Source: Bacillus sp. DNRA2 (GTDB taxonomy: Bacteria; Bacillota; Bacilli; Bacillales; Cytobacillaceae). Taken from it: a DNA stretch of 64,000 nucleotides. Made by a program: the position numbers and the translations under genes. The stretch covers positions 124,001-188,000 of the forward strand of contig NZ_JABAIT010000003.1 of assembly GCF_012843265.1 (NCBI RefSeq), given 5' to 3'. Of this stretch, positions 38,482 to 47,495 are shown in pieces (within the stretch, counting starts at the first letter, position 1; each line of letters begins with the position of its first letter). A model generated the notes under the pieces. It saw nothing but the letters and a program-made list of their open reading frames with translations, was not told the DNA's origin and ran no database searches.

Positions 38482-38641
38482 TCCTAGTTACGGTTTTTAT
38501 TTGAAATTTGATGGGTTTCGTTTGTCACGAATTATTCGTATTTTAGGTAAAATTGCATTTTTGGCACATTTTTACCCCCGAAACTACGAGTTTGCCTAGG
38601 CGAAAATATGTTTTTTGTGTAAAAATTGGCTACGAAAAAAC

Positions 38642-38693
38642 CGAATAGATGTTCGATGTTTTTGTGGACAAACCGAAAAAAAGCAGTTATATT
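38642..38693 (+). promoter_or_regulatory. recA promoter with LexA (SOS) box
   Basis: CGAATAGATGTTCG (38642-38655) fits the Bacillus SOS box CGAAC-N4-GTTCG with one mismatch. It is followed by a -35 TGGACA (38665-38670) and a -10 TATATT (38688-38693) with a 17-bp spacer. LexA bound just upstream of the -35 would repress recA until DNA damage. About 190 bases of leader follow; apart from a weak 33-codon frame I see nothing in it. Confidence 0.82.
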
Positions 38694-38883
38694 ATAAATA
38701 GGTTTTGAGATGAGACAAGGAAGGAAAAGAGGTGAAAAGTACGTTCTGAATAAGTCATCACATGAAAAACGAAGTGAAAGCAATACAATGCGAACACTAA
38801 ATTTTACATAGTGATAGCAATCAAATAAACGTACTGTATAAGCAGCTTTTTCTTCCTTGTTTATGAATAAAGGAGGAAATATT

Positions 38884-39933
38884 TTGGCTAATAATGATCG
38901 TCAAGCTGCCTTAGAAATGGCTCTAAAGCAAATAGAAAAACAATTTGGTAAAGGCTCTATCATGAAACTTGGAGAGCAAACCGACCGTAAGATTTCCACT
39001 ATCTCAAGTGGATCACTTGCTCTCGACGTAGCACTTGGAGTAGGTGGGTACCCTCGCGGAAGAATTATTGAAATATATGGTCCAGAGAGCTCTGGTAAAA
39101 CAACCGTAGCCCTTCATGCAATCGCTGAAGTTCAAGCTGCTGGTGGGCAAGCGGCATTTATCGATGCTGAGCATGCCCTTGACCCAGTTTATGCCCAAAA
39201 CTTGGGGGTAAACATTGACGAATTACTACTTTCTCAACCAGATACTGGTGAACAAGCACTTGAAATCGCTGAAGCACTTGTGCGTAGTGGAGCTGTGGAT
39301 ATTCTAGTAATCGACTCTGTAGCAGCACTTGTTCCAAAAGCGGAAATCGAAGGCGAAATGGGTGATGCACACGTTGGTTTACAGGCCCGCTTAATGTCAC
39401 AAGCACTTCGTAAACTTTCAGGTGCAATCAATAAATCAAAAACTATCGCTATCTTTATTAACCAGATTCGTGAAAAGGTTGGAATTATGTTCGGGAACCC
39501 CGAGACAACCCCAGGGGGACGTGCCCTTAAATTCTACTCAACGGTTCGACTTGAAGTCCGTCGTGCTGAACAATTAAAGCAAGGTAACGATATCGTCGGT
39601 AACAAGACAAAAATCAAAGTCGTTAAAAATAAAGTAGCACCACCATTCCGTGTGGCTGAAGTTGATATTATGTACGGAGAAGGAATTTCCATTGAAGGCG
39701 AAATCGTCGATATGGGTTCAGATCTTGATATTGTCCAAAAAAGCGGTTCTTGGTATTCATACAATGATGAGCGTGTTGGCCAAGGACGTGAAAATGCGAA
39801 GCTTTATTTAAAGGAAAATAAAGAAATTCGCAAGGAAATTCTTCAAAAAATCCGTGACCATTACAATCTTGATGGTGAAAAGGTTGTTACTGAGGAACCA
39901 GATGACCAAGAAGAGTTAAATTTACTAGACTAA
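38884..39933 (+). CDS. recA: Recombinase A
   Basis: Strand exchange ATPase and SOS co-protease. About 349 residues: N-terminal [20 protein letters not shown], Walker A GPESSGKT, the L1/L2 region around [18 protein letters not shown] and [20 protein letters not shown], and an acidic tail ([14 protein letters not shown]). Start is TTG with an AAAGGAGGAA site; an ATG 27 bases upstream lies before that site and is rejected. Own terminator follows. Confidence 0.97.
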   Translation: MANNDRQAALEMALKQIEKQFGKGSIMKLGEQTDRKISTISSGSLALDVALGVGGYPRGRIIEIYGPESSGKTTVALHAIAEVQAAGGQAAFIDAEHALDPVYAQNLGVNIDELLLSQPDTGEQALEIAEALVRSGAVDILVIDSVAALVPKAEIEGEMGDAHVGLQARLMSQALRKLSGAINKSKTIAIFINQIREKVGIMFGNPETTPGGRALKFYSTVRLEVRRAEQLKQGNDIVGNKTKIKVVKNKVAPPFRVAEVDIMYGEGISIEGEIVDMGSDLDIVQKSGSWYSYNDERVGQGRENAKLYLKENKEIRKEILQKIRDHYNLDGEKVVTEEPDDQEELNLLD

Positions 39934-39942
39934 TCTAAAAAT

Positions 39943-39988
39943 GGAAGCAGCAAAGTTGGTCTTACCATTTTGCTGTTTCTTTTTTTAT
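39943..39988 (+). terminator. Terminator after recA
   Basis: GAAGCAGCAAA pairs with TTTTGCTGTTTC around a 13-base loop and ends in eight T. Confidence 0.85.
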
Positions 39989-40166
39989 GAGAAGTTTACT
40001 AATTTTGTAAAAATATTCATTGTTGAGATTGAAAATACTTTATACTTCAACTATTCAAACAAAGCAAATAAAAGAAAGATTTCCGTAAAAATACAAAAAA
40101 ATTCTAAAAACCGGCAATATAAAATCCACAATATGGTAAACATAGTAATCATAAGGGACAACACGC

Positions 40167-40195
40167 TTGACAATAAAAATCCACAGCTTTACAAT
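40167..40195 (+). promoter_or_regulatory. Strong SigA promoter for rny
   Basis: TTGACA (40167-40172), 17-bp spacer, TACAAT (40190-40195): near consensus. The 180 bp between the recA terminator and this promoter is AT-rich with nothing recognised. The roughly 130-base leader that follows is unusually long. Confidence 0.85.
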
Positions 40196-40333
40196 TAAAT
40201 ATGTATATTTTACATTTTTATGAGTATGTGAAAGCTTAAAAGCCCTCGTGCTGTATATTGACGTGAGAAACCAGTGTACATGCCGACAAGTTAAGAAATG
40301 CATTACAAGATCATAGCAAGAGGAGGTGAAACG

Positions 40334-41893
40334 ATGGAACCTATTACGATCATCTCCATTTTGCTTGGCCTATTCGTCGGTGCGGTTGTTGGCTATTTTA
40401 TTCGTAAGTCCATTGCTGAAGCAAAGATTGCTGGTGCAACTAATGCTGCAGAGCAGATTTTAGAAGATGCAAAGCGCGAAGCTGAAGCGTTAAAAAAGGA
40501 AGCACTGTTAGAAGCAAAGGATGAAATTCACAAGCTTCGCACAGAAGCTGAACGTGAGGTTCGAGAACGAAGAAATGAACTGCAAAAACAAGAAAACCGG
40601 TTGCTGCAAAAAGAGGAGAATCTAGATCGAAAGGACGAATCGTTAGACAAGCGTGAAGCCCAATTAGAGAAGAAAGAGGATACTCTTAACCAAAGACAAC
40701 AGCATATTGAAGAGATGGAAAGCAAAGTGGACGAGATGGTACGATTGCAACAAGCTGAATTAGAACGAATCTCGAGCTTATCGCGTGAAGAGGCTAAAAA
40801 TATCATTTTAGATCGTATGGAACAGGAATTAGCACATGATACTGCTGTAATGATAAAGGAAAGCGAAAATCGCATTAAAGAAGAATCTGATAAGAAGGCA
40901 AAAGAAATTTTGTCACTGGCGATTCAACGTTGTGCGGCTGACCATGTTGCAGAGACAACTGTATCTGTAGTAAACCTTCCAAATGATGAAATGAAAGGCC
41001 GAATCATTGGACGCGAAGGACGAAATATCCGTACTCTTGAAACCTTAACAGGTATCGACTTGATTATTGATGATACGCCAGAAGCGGTTATTTTATCTGG
41101 TTTTGATCCAATTCGAAGAGAAACGGCCCGCTTAGCTCTTGACAAGCTTGTTCAAGACGGACGTATCCATCCTGCACGTATTGAAGAAATGGTGGATAAA
41201 GCTCGCCGTGAGGTAGATGAGCATATCCGCGAAATTGGTGAACATACTACTTTTGAAGTAGGCGTTCATGGGCTCCATCCGGATCTAATTAAAATTCTTG
41301 GACGACTTAAGTTTCGGACAAGTTATGGCCAAAACGTGTTAAAACATTCAATCGAAGTCGCTCAGTTATCTGGCTTATTAGCTGCTGAGTTAGGCGAAGA
41401 TGAAACATTAGCACGCCGTGCCGGATTATTACACGATATTGGTAAAGCAATCGACCATGAAGTGGAAGGAAGCCACGTTGAAATAGGGGTAGAGCTTGCT
41501 ACGAAGTACAAGGAGCACCCAGTTGTTATTAACAGTATTGCTTCCCACCATGGAGATACTGAACCAACTTCAACCATTGCGGTTCTTGTTGCTGCAGCAG
41601 ATGCATTGTCAGCTGCTAGACCAGGTGCCCGCAGTGAAACTCTTGAAAACTATATTCGTCGACTTGAAAAACTTGAAGAGATTTCAGAGTCGTTTGATGG
41701 CGTTGAAAAGTCATTTGCAATTCAAGCTGGTCGTGAGATCCGGATTATTGCTAAACCGGAACAAATTGACGACTTGGAAGCACATCGACTTGCGCGAGAT
41801 ATCCGAAAGAGAATTGAAGAAGAGCTTGATTACCCGGGTCATATAAAAGTGACGGTTATTCGGGAAACAAGAGCTGTAGAATATGCAAAATAA
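40334..41893 (+). CDS. rny: Ribonuclease Y
   Basis: Membrane-anchored endoribonuclease that starts much of mRNA turnover in Bacillus. 519 residues: N-terminal transmembrane helix ([20 protein letters not shown]), a long coiled coil rich in Glu/Lys/Arg (about 25-195), a KH domain ([20 protein letters not shown]) and an HD domain whose metal motif is [10 protein letters not shown]. Starts at the ATG after an AGGAGGTGA site. Its specificity factor RicA is encoded at 52336 and partner nucleases rnjB and pnpA upstream. Confidence 0.97.
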   Translation: MEPITIISILLGLFVGAVVGYFIRKSIAEAKIAGATNAAEQILEDAKREAEALKKEALLEAKDEIHKLRTEAEREVRERRNELQKQENRLLQKEENLDRKDESLDKREAQLEKKEDTLNQRQQHIEEMESKVDEMVRLQQAELERISSLSREEAKNIILDRMEQELAHDTAVMIKESENRIKEESDKKAKEILSLAIQRCAADHVAETTVSVVNLPNDEMKGRIIGREGRNIRTLETLTGIDLIIDDTPEAVILSGFDPIRRETARLALDKLVQDGRIHPARIEEMVDKARREVDEHIREIGEHTTFEVGVHGLHPDLIKILGRLKFRTSYGQNVLKHSIEVAQLSGLLAAELGEDETLARRAGLLHDIGKAIDHEVEGSHVEIGVELATKYKEHPVVINSIASHHGDTEPTSTIAVLVAAADALSAARPGARSETLENYIRRLEKLEEISESFDGVEKSFAIQAGREIRIIAKPEQIDDLEAHRLARDIRKRIEEELDYPGHIKVTVIRETRAVEYAK

Positions 41894-41922
41894 AGCGGTG
41901 CATCTGCGCCGCTTTTTTTTAT
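41891..41922 (+). terminator. Terminator after rny
   Basis: AAAGCGGTGC pairs with GCGCCGCTTT (one G-U pair) around a 4-5 base loop, followed by eight T in total. Confidence 0.9.
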
Positions 41923-42127
41923 TGAGTATGTAAGTTTCGTCCATCGCAAAAAAGGAAGTCATCAATAAGGGTTATTAGGTACCTAATTTAGCGGCAACAG
42001 CCTAAACCAAGTCATCAAAGCTATATGTATGCGCCTTGACCTTGCGAACCCCGTCAAGCCGAATTGGCCAAACCCAACATACCCAACTCCAGCTTTTCAG
42101 GCGTGCTACCGCTATTGATTTAATATG

Positions 42128-42136
42128 TGCTACAAT
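42128..42136 (+). promoter_or_regulatory. Extended -10 promoter for ymdB
   Basis: TGCTACAAT (TGn plus TACAAT) lies 40 bp before the ymdB start; no clear -35. Confidence 0.5.
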
Positions 42137-42176
42137 GAAACACAGGAAAATACCGTAACATAGAAAGGAATTAGCC

Positions 42177-42974
42177 ATGAGAATTTTGTTTGTAGGAGAT
42201 GTTGTTGGTTCTCCTGGTCGGGACATGGTCAAAGAATATGTTCCAAAATTAAAAGAAAAATATCGCCCAACCATTACGATCATTAATGGTGAAAACGCTG
42301 CAGGCGGTAGGGGAATCACCGAAGCCATATACCGTAGTTTCTTAGAGGTCGGTGCCCAAGCTGTAACGCTCGGGAATCACACTTGGGATAATCGAGAGAT
42401 CTTTGAATTTATCGATAAAGCAAAATACCTAGTTCGTCCGGCAAACTTTCCTGAAGAAGTACCAGGTAAGGGGATCACTTATTTAAAAATTAATCAAGAC
42501 GAAGTCGCCATTATCAATTTACAGGGGCGGACCTTTATGCCCGCAATTGATTGCCCTTTTAAAAAAGCAGACGAGCTTGTTGAAGAGGCTCGGAAAAGAA
42601 CGCCCATTATCTTTGTTGATTTTCATGCAGAGGCGACGAGTGAAAAGCAGGCAATCGGTTGGTATTTGGATGGCCGCATTTCAGCCGTTGTAGGCACCCA
42701 TACACACGTGCAAACGGCAGATGACCGAATCTTGCCAGGAGGTACTGCTTACATCAGTGATGTGGGCATGACAGGTCCATATGATGGCATTTTAGGGGTC
42801 GAGAAGGATGCCGTCTTAAAAAGGTTCTTAACAAGCCTGCCAAGCCGATTTGAGGTTCCTAAGGAAGGGCGAACACTGCTTAGCGCAGTCATGATAGATA
42901 TTGATAAAAAAACCGGAAAAGCGAAGAAAATTGAGAGAATCTTGATTAATGACGATCACCCGTTTTTCTCTTAA
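42177..42974 (+). CDS. ymdB: YmdB metallophosphoesterase (cyclic nucleotide phosphodiesterase)
   Basis: 265 residues of the YmdB family. Metal ligands are in MRILFVGDVVGSPGRD, NGENAAGG, TLGNHTWDN and FVDFHAEATSEK, GTHTHVQTAD. The B. subtilis enzyme hydrolyses cyclic nucleotides and affects the choice between motility, biofilm and sporulation. Directly downstream of rny, as in B. subtilis, but separated by a terminator. AAAGGAA site. Confidence 0.94.
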   Translation: MRILFVGDVVGSPGRDMVKEYVPKLKEKYRPTITIINGENAAGGRGITEAIYRSFLEVGAQAVTLGNHTWDNREIFEFIDKAKYLVRPANFPEEVPGKGITYLKINQDEVAIINLQGRTFMPAIDCPFKKADELVEEARKRTPIIFVDFHAEATSEKQAIGWYLDGRISAVVGTHTHVQTADDRILPGGTAYISDVGMTGPYDGILGVEKDAVLKRFLTSLPSRFEVPKEGRTLLSAVMIDIDKKTGKAKKIERILINDDHPFFS

Positions 42975-42989
42975 CAAAATCAAAAGAAA

Positions 42990-43023
42990 TGAGTCTCTGA
43001 CATTATGTCTGAGGCTTTTTTTC
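42990..43023 (+). terminator. Terminator after ymdB
   Basis: GAGTCTCTGAC pairs with GTCTGAGGCT (one G-U pair, one mismatch) and is followed by seven T. Confidence 0.82.
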
Positions 43024-43029
43024 GTCCAA

Positions 43030-43057
43030 GCCGGAATAACTATTAGAATGAGCGAAT
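43030..43057 (+). promoter_or_regulatory. Candidate SigH promoter for spoVS
   Basis: GCCGGAATA (43030-43038), 12-bp spacer, AGCGAAT (43051-43057) fits the SigH pattern RnAGGAwWW-12-RnnGAAT with one mismatch. spoVS is a known SigH-dependent gene in B. subtilis. Confidence 0.65.
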
Positions 43058-43140
43058 ATAGTAACAATGGAATGAGTTACACCTGATTTGTTCATGTAAC
43101 TGAACATGCGGGATCGGGAATGAACGAGGGGGAGCCAGGA

Positions 43141-43401
43141 ATGGAGATATTAAAAGTTTCAGCAAAATCTAATCCTAATTCTGTAGCTGGTGCGCTTGCT
43201 GGTGTTCTACGAGAAAGAGGCGCTGCAGAAATTCAAGCTATCGGCGCAGGTGCATTGAATCAAGCCGTTAAGGCAGTTGCGATTGCAAGAGGTTTTGTTG
43301 CGCCAAGTGGAGTCGATTTAATTTGTATCCCGGCATTTACTGATATTAAAATTGACAACGAGGAACGAACAGCGATAAAGCTTATTGTTGAACCGAGATA
43401 A
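43141..43401 (+). CDS. spoVS: Stage V sporulation protein S
   Basis: 86 residues of the Alba-like SpoVS family, almost identical to B. subtilis SpoVS as recalled (MEILKVSAKSNPNSVAGALA, IQAIGAGALNQAVKAVAIAR). It may bind nucleic acid. Loss in B. subtilis affects coat assembly and septation. The ATG at 43141 follows GGGGGAGCCAGGA; an ATG 21 bases upstream lies before this site and is rejected. Confidence 0.96.
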   Translation: MEILKVSAKSNPNSVAGALAGVLRERGAAEIQAIGAGALNQAVKAVAIARGFVAPSGVDLICIPAFTDIKIDNEERTAIKLIVEPR

Positions 43402-43493
43402 AAGTATTTTTGGAGATTAAAAGGAAGTTTTGTCAAGTGGTAATGTATCACAATTTATTAAAAAAATGACGAAAAAACAGAAGTATATACAAA

Positions 43494-43533
43494 AAACCTG
43501 TTTGTCGCAAGTGCGCTAACAGGTTCTTTTTTT
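43494..43533 (+). terminator. Terminator after spoVS
   Basis: AACCTGTT (43496-43503) pairs with AACAGGTT (43518-43525), with an inner CGCA / TGCG pair; seven T follow. Confidence 0.85.
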
Positions 43534-43601
43534 GGGAAATTTTATGATAAAAGCATAAAAAATCTGTTTAAAGCAGAAAAAAACTATTCTAAAATACACT
43601 G

Positions 43602-43681
43602 GATGAACCTAACTTTTCACTCTTGCAATCCTAAGATTTAACTGTGAATTAGGAAAAAACCCTTATTTATAGGGGTTTTTG
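43602..43681 (+). ncRNA. Possible small RNA between spoVS and the oxidoreductase genes
   Basis: A weak promoter (TTTAAA at 43567-43572, 17 bp, TAAAAT at 43590-43595) would start an 80-base transcript. It has a TCCTAA / TTAGGA hairpin (43629-43654) and a terminator-like hairpin with T tail (43655-43681). No open frame. It could also be unrelated pieces of an AT-rich gap. Confidence 0.3.
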
Positions 43682-43787
43682 GCACCTAAAAAATATGAAT
43701 GAGCATTCACTTCACCCGCGCCATATTTAGTATTTTCCCACAAATAAAAAAATATTCACATTTTCGTCAAAATTTCGCCTTTTAGGG

Positions 43788-43816
43788 TTGCATTTTTTAA
43801 CGGTAAGGTCTAGAAT
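43788..43816 (+). promoter_or_regulatory. SigA promoter for the 2-oxoacid oxidoreductase operon
   Basis: TTGCAT (43788-43793), 17-bp spacer, TAGAAT (43811-43816). The leader of about 140 bases holds a perfect dyad AGAATT-GTAAT-AATTCT at 43911-43927 that may be an operator; its left half repeats the sequence at the -10. Confidence 0.68.
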
Positions 43817-43963
43817 TGTAATCGTTTAGTACCACACTTTAATATTTTTTAAGAAGTTTTAACTATATAAGGGTAATTTCTAGTGAATTTTCTAGGAAGG
43901 TGCTACACTTAGAATTGTAATAATTCTACATATTTTCTTAACGTATCCAAAGGGGTGTAAGAA

Positions 43964-45694
43964 ATGATTAATCAGCTTTCATGGAAAGTTGGCGGACAGC
44001 AAGGGGAAGGCATTGAAAGTACAGGGGAAATCTTCTCAATAGCCTTAAATCGCATGGGTTATTATTTGTACGGTTATCGTCACTTTTCATCTCGTATTAA
44101 AGGCGGTCATACAAATAATAAAATCCGCGTAAGTACGAAAGAAGTTCGTTCCATCTCAGATGATCTTGATATTTTGGTGGCTTTTGACCAAGAAACGATA
44201 GATCTAAACTATAAAGAACTCCACGACAACGGAGTTATTATGGCAGACACTAAATTTAATCCACAACAACCGGAAGACACAAAGGCTTCATTGTATGCGG
44301 TTCCATTCACGGAAATTGCTACTGAACTTGGTACATCTTTAATGAAGAACATGGTTGCAATCGGTGCAACTAGTGCAGTATTAGACCTTGATATTCACGT
44401 GTTTGAAGAAGTTGTAAACGAAATCTTCGGTAAAAAAGGTCAACAAGTTGTAGACAAAAACATGGAAGCAATTCGTTCTGGTTTTGAATATATGAAAGAA
44501 AAGCTTGGTGGCAGTATCGAAACTATGCATCTTGAAAAAGCAGATGGTCAAAAACGCTTATTCATGATTGGTAACGATGCTATCGCAATGGGTGCTTTGG
44601 CTGGTGGTTGTCGCTTTATGGCAGCGTATCCAATTACTCCTGCATCAGAAATCATGGAATACTTAATTAAGAAATTACCAGCATTAGGTGGAGCAGTTAT
44701 CCAAACAGAAGATGAAATTGCTGCTGCAACAATGGCAATCGGTGCTAACTACGGTGGTGCTCGTGCCCTAACAGCATCTTCAGGCCCTGGACTTTCTCTT
44801 AAAATGGAAGCTATCGGTTTAGCAGGTATGACTGAAACTCCAATCGTAATTGTTGATACACAACGTGGAGGTCCATCAACTGGTCTTCCTACTAAACAAG
44901 AACAATCTGACCTTATGGCAATGATCTATGGTACTCACGGTGAAATTCCAAAAATCGTAATGGCACCAAGTACTGTAGAAGAAGCTTTCTATGATACTGC
45001 TGAGGCCTTTAACTTGGCTGAAGAATATCAATGTCCGGTTATCGTTCTATCAGACTTGCAATTATCACTAGGAAAGCAAACAGTTGAGCCACTTTCTTTA
45101 GATAAAGTTGAAATTCGTCGTGGTAAGCTAGTTCAAGAAGAACTTCCAGAAATCAACGGCTACTTTAAGCGTTATGAAGTGACTGAAGATGGTGTTTCTC
45201 CTCGTTCAATTCCTGGCCAAAAATATGGTATCCACCATGTAACTGGTGTTGAGCATGCTGAAACAGGAAAGCCTTCTGAATCTGCAGCAAACCGTATTGC
45301 TCAAATGGATAAACGTTTTAGAAAAATCGAAAACCTTAAATTCGACACACCTGTATACAAAAATGCTCCTCATGAAGAAGCAGACTTGTTAATCGTAGGT
45401 TTCAATTCTACAAGAGGTGCGATTGAAGAAGCAATCGAACGTTTGGAGAAAGATGGATTAAAAGTGAACCATGCTCATGTTCGTTTAATCTACCCATTCC
45501 CATCAGATGACATTCAACCATTAATCGAATCTGCAAAGAAAGTTGCAGTAATTGAAAATAATGCGACAGGCCAATTAGCAAACATTATGAAAATGAATGT
45601 TGCTAGTGCACATAAATTAGTGAAGATTCTAAAATATGACGGAAATCCGTTCTTGCCGCATGAAGTTTATTCAAAATGCAAGGAGTTGTTCTAA
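43964..45694 (+). CDS. korA: 2-oxoacid:ferredoxin oxidoreductase, alpha subunit (with fused gamma domain)
   Basis: 576 residues. The N-terminal about 190 residues are a gamma-type domain (VGGQQGEGIESTGEIF; RHFSSRIKGGHTNN), followed by the alpha pyrimidine-binding domain (AAYPITPASEIMEYL, QTEDEIAAATMAIGAN) and a C-terminal transketolase-like domain. With the beta subunit it oxidatively decarboxylates a 2-oxo acid to an acyl-CoA, reducing ferredoxin. 2-oxoglutarate is the likeliest substrate, but pyruvate cannot be excluded. AAAGGGGTG site. The beta gene starts right after its stop. Confidence 0.87.
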   Translation: MINQLSWKVGGQQGEGIESTGEIFSIALNRMGYYLYGYRHFSSRIKGGHTNNKIRVSTKEVRSISDDLDILVAFDQETIDLNYKELHDNGVIMADTKFNPQQPEDTKASLYAVPFTEIATELGTSLMKNMVAIGATSAVLDLDIHVFEEVVNEIFGKKGQQVVDKNMEAIRSGFEYMKEKLGGSIETMHLEKADGQKRLFMIGNDAIAMGALAGGCRFMAAYPITPASEIMEYLIKKLPALGGAVIQTEDEIAAATMAIGANYGGARALTASSGPGLSLKMEAIGLAGMTETPIVIVDTQRGGPSTGLPTKQEQSDLMAMIYGTHGEIPKIVMAPSTVEEAFYDTAEAFNLAEEYQCPVIVLSDLQLSLGKQTVEPLSLDKVEIRRGKLVQEELPEINGYFKRYEVTEDGVSPRSIPGQKYGIHHVTGVEHAETGKPSESAANRIAQMDKRFRKIENLKFDTPVYKNAPHEEADLLIVGFNSTRGAIEEAIERLEKDGLKVNHAHVRLIYPFPSDDIQPLIESAKKVAVIENNATGQLANIMKMNVASAHKLVKILKYDGNPFLPHEVYSKCKELF

Positions 45695-46561
45695 ATGGCC
45701 ACATTTAAAGACTTTCGAAATGATGTGAAACCAAACTGGTGTCCTGGATGTGGAGATTTCTCAGTACAAGCTGCAATGCAACGTGCGGCAGCAAATGTAG
45801 GTTTAGAACCAGAAAATCTAGCTGTAATTTCAGGTATCGGCTGTTCTGGACGTATCTCCGGTTACATTAACTCATATGGCTTCCACAGCATTCATGGACG
45901 TGCATTGCCAATCGCTCAAGGTGTAAAAATGGCAAATCGCGATTTAACCGTTCTTGCTGCTGGTGGAGACGGAGATGGATTCGCAATTGGTACAGGTCAT
46001 ACTGTTCATGCGATTCGCCGTAACATCAACATTACTTATATCGTAATGGACAACCATATTTATGGTTTAACAAAAGGTCAAACTTCACCTCGCTCTGATG
46101 CAGGTTTCAAAACTAAATCAACTCCAGCCGGTTCTGTTGAACAACCACTTTCAACAATGGAGTTAGCATTAACTACTGGCGCGACTTTTGTTGCGCAAAG
46201 TTTCTCAACTGATCTTAAAGAACTAACTGCATTAATTGAAGCTGGAATCAAGCATGAAGGCTTCTCATTAATTAACGTGTTCAGTCCGTGTGTAACTTAT
46301 AACAAAGTAAACACATATGATTGGTTTAAAGAGCACTTAGTAAAACTTAGCGATATCGAAGGTTATGATCCATCAAGTCGCGAAATGGCTATGCAAACAT
46401 TAATGGAAAAAGACGGTTTAGTAACTGGTCTTATCTATCAGAACACTGCAAGAAAATCTTACCAAGATTTAATTCAAGGTTATTCTGAAACTCCATTAAC
46501 AAAAGCAGATCTTACATTAGATCAAAATTACTTCGACAAACTAGTTGAAGAATTCGTATAA
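45695..46561 (+). CDS. korB: 2-oxoacid:ferredoxin oxidoreductase, beta subunit
   Basis: 288 residues with the thiamine diphosphate site (GGDGDGFAIGTGH ... NHIYGLTKGQ). Cysteines for one 4Fe-4S cluster are at Cys16 and Cys19 (NWCPGCGDF), in GIGCSGR and in FSPCVTYN. No ferredoxin-like delta domain and no ferredoxin gene nearby, so electrons go to a ferredoxin encoded elsewhere. The ATG directly follows the alpha stop. Ends at a strong terminator. Confidence 0.88.
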   Translation: MATFKDFRNDVKPNWCPGCGDFSVQAAMQRAAANVGLEPENLAVISGIGCSGRISGYINSYGFHSIHGRALPIAQGVKMANRDLTVLAAGGDGDGFAIGTGHTVHAIRRNINITYIVMDNHIYGLTKGQTSPRSDAGFKTKSTPAGSVEQPLSTMELALTTGATFVAQSFSTDLKELTALIEAGIKHEGFSLINVFSPCVTYNKVNTYDWFKEHLVKLSDIEGYDPSSREMAMQTLMEKDGLVTGLIYQNTARKSYQDLIQGYSETPLTKADLTLDQNYFDKLVEEFV

Positions 46562-46571
46562 GAATTGAACG

Positions 46572-46608
46572 TAAAGCCCTGTCAGGTTCGCCTGGCGGGG
46601 CTTTTTTG
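46572..46608 (+). terminator. Terminator after the oxidoreductase operon
   Basis: AAAGCCCTGTCAGG pairs with CCTGGCGGGGCTTT around TTCG (G-U pair and a mismatch included), then six T. Confidence 0.92.
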
Positions 46609-46696
46609 TATGTTTTTTTAAAAGAGGGAAATGCTAGAATCGTTCATAATCTGTCAAAAATGATGATAGTTTTTGAATGTTAATGATAGAAAATGA

Positions 46697-46725
46697 TTGA
46701 TTTTTGCAATCGGTTACAGTAAGAT
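46697..46725 (+). promoter_or_regulatory. fru operon promoter with an embedded CcpA cre site
   Basis: TTGATT (46697-46702), 17-bp spacer, TAAGAT (46720-46725). The spacer contains TGCAATCGGTTACA (46705-46718), which fits the CcpA consensus TGWAANCGNTNWCA with one mismatch. CcpA binding there would block polymerase, giving glucose repression. Several AATGAT repeats upstream (46660-46695) may be FruR sites. Confidence 0.7.
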
Positions 46726-46745
46726 ATCTACAAAGAGGTGAGAAA

Positions 46746-47495
46746 ATGTTAACTCCAGAACGTCACCAACTAATTTTAACAATTTTAAAAGAAAAACATA
46801 CCGTCAAAATTAACGAGTTAGTTGAACTAACAAACAGTTCAGAATCAACAATTCGTCGCGATTTAACGCAATTAGAAGAAGAAAAGCATTTAAAAAGGAT
46901 TCACGGTGGTGCGCAAAGATTGCAAGGGAAACTGCAGGAAATGAGCATGACTGAAAAATCAACCAAAAACCTTCAAACAAAAAAATCAATCGCTCAATTT
47001 GCTGCAAACCTAGTGGAAGAAGGAGATTGCATTTATCTTGATGCTGGTTCGACGATAGTAGAGATGATTCCATTTTTACCAAATGGAATTGTCGTAGTAA
47101 CAAATGGTTTAATGCATGTTGCACCGCTGATGGAAAAGGAAATTGACCTTTTTCTAATTGGCGGACATACAAAAAAGAAAACTGGAGCAGTCATAGGACG
47201 TGGAGCGCTCTTAAGTCTTGATCAATATCGCTTCGACAAATGCTTCCTTGGTGTGAATGGAATCCATTCCCAATACGGATTCACCACTCCTGACCAAGAA
47301 GAAGCGATGGTAAAGCAAAAAGCGCTCGAATTATCGCGTGAGACATTTGTGCTTGCCGATGACTCGAAATTCTCAGAAATCGCTTTTGCGAAAATCGCTG
47401 ACCTCCACAAGGCAACGATTATTACCAATGAACTGGATCCAGACACAAAAGAAATTTATCAAAGTAAAACTACGATTAAGGTTGTGACAGCATGA
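46746..47495 (+). CDS. fruR: DeoR-family fructose operon repressor FruR
   Basis: 249 residues: N-terminal DeoR helix-turn-helix (TPERHQLILTILKEKHTVKI, SSESTIRRDLTQLEEE, IHGGA) and a sugar-phosphate isomerase-like effector domain (DAGSTIVEMIPF, NGLMHVAPL). It likely senses fructose 1-phosphate. AGAGGTGAG site; an upstream in-frame ATG (46704) lies inside the promoter and is rejected. Overlaps fruK by four bases. Confidence 0.93.
   Translation: MLTPERHQLILTILKEKHTVKINELVELTNSSESTIRRDLTQLEEEKHLKRIHGGAQRLQGKLQEMSMTEKSTKNLQTKKSIAQFAANLVEEGDCIYLDAGSTIVEMIPFLPNGIVVVTNGLMHVAPLMEKEIDLFLIGGHTKKKTGAVIGRGALLSLDQYRFDKCFLGVNGIHSQYGFTTPDQEEAMVKQKALELSRETFVLADDSKFSEIAFAKIADLHKATIITNELDPDTKEIYQSKTTIKVVTA

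Noticed and set aside
38710-38811. A 33-codon frame in the recA leader
   Set aside because: It has an ATG start but only a weak upstream GG-rich sequence and low-complexity Lys/Ser/Arg content; no evidence of translation.
39941-40303. Short frames on both strands between recA and rny
   Set aside because: AT-rich composition, no ribosome binding sites, and overlap with the recA terminator and the consensus rny promoter.
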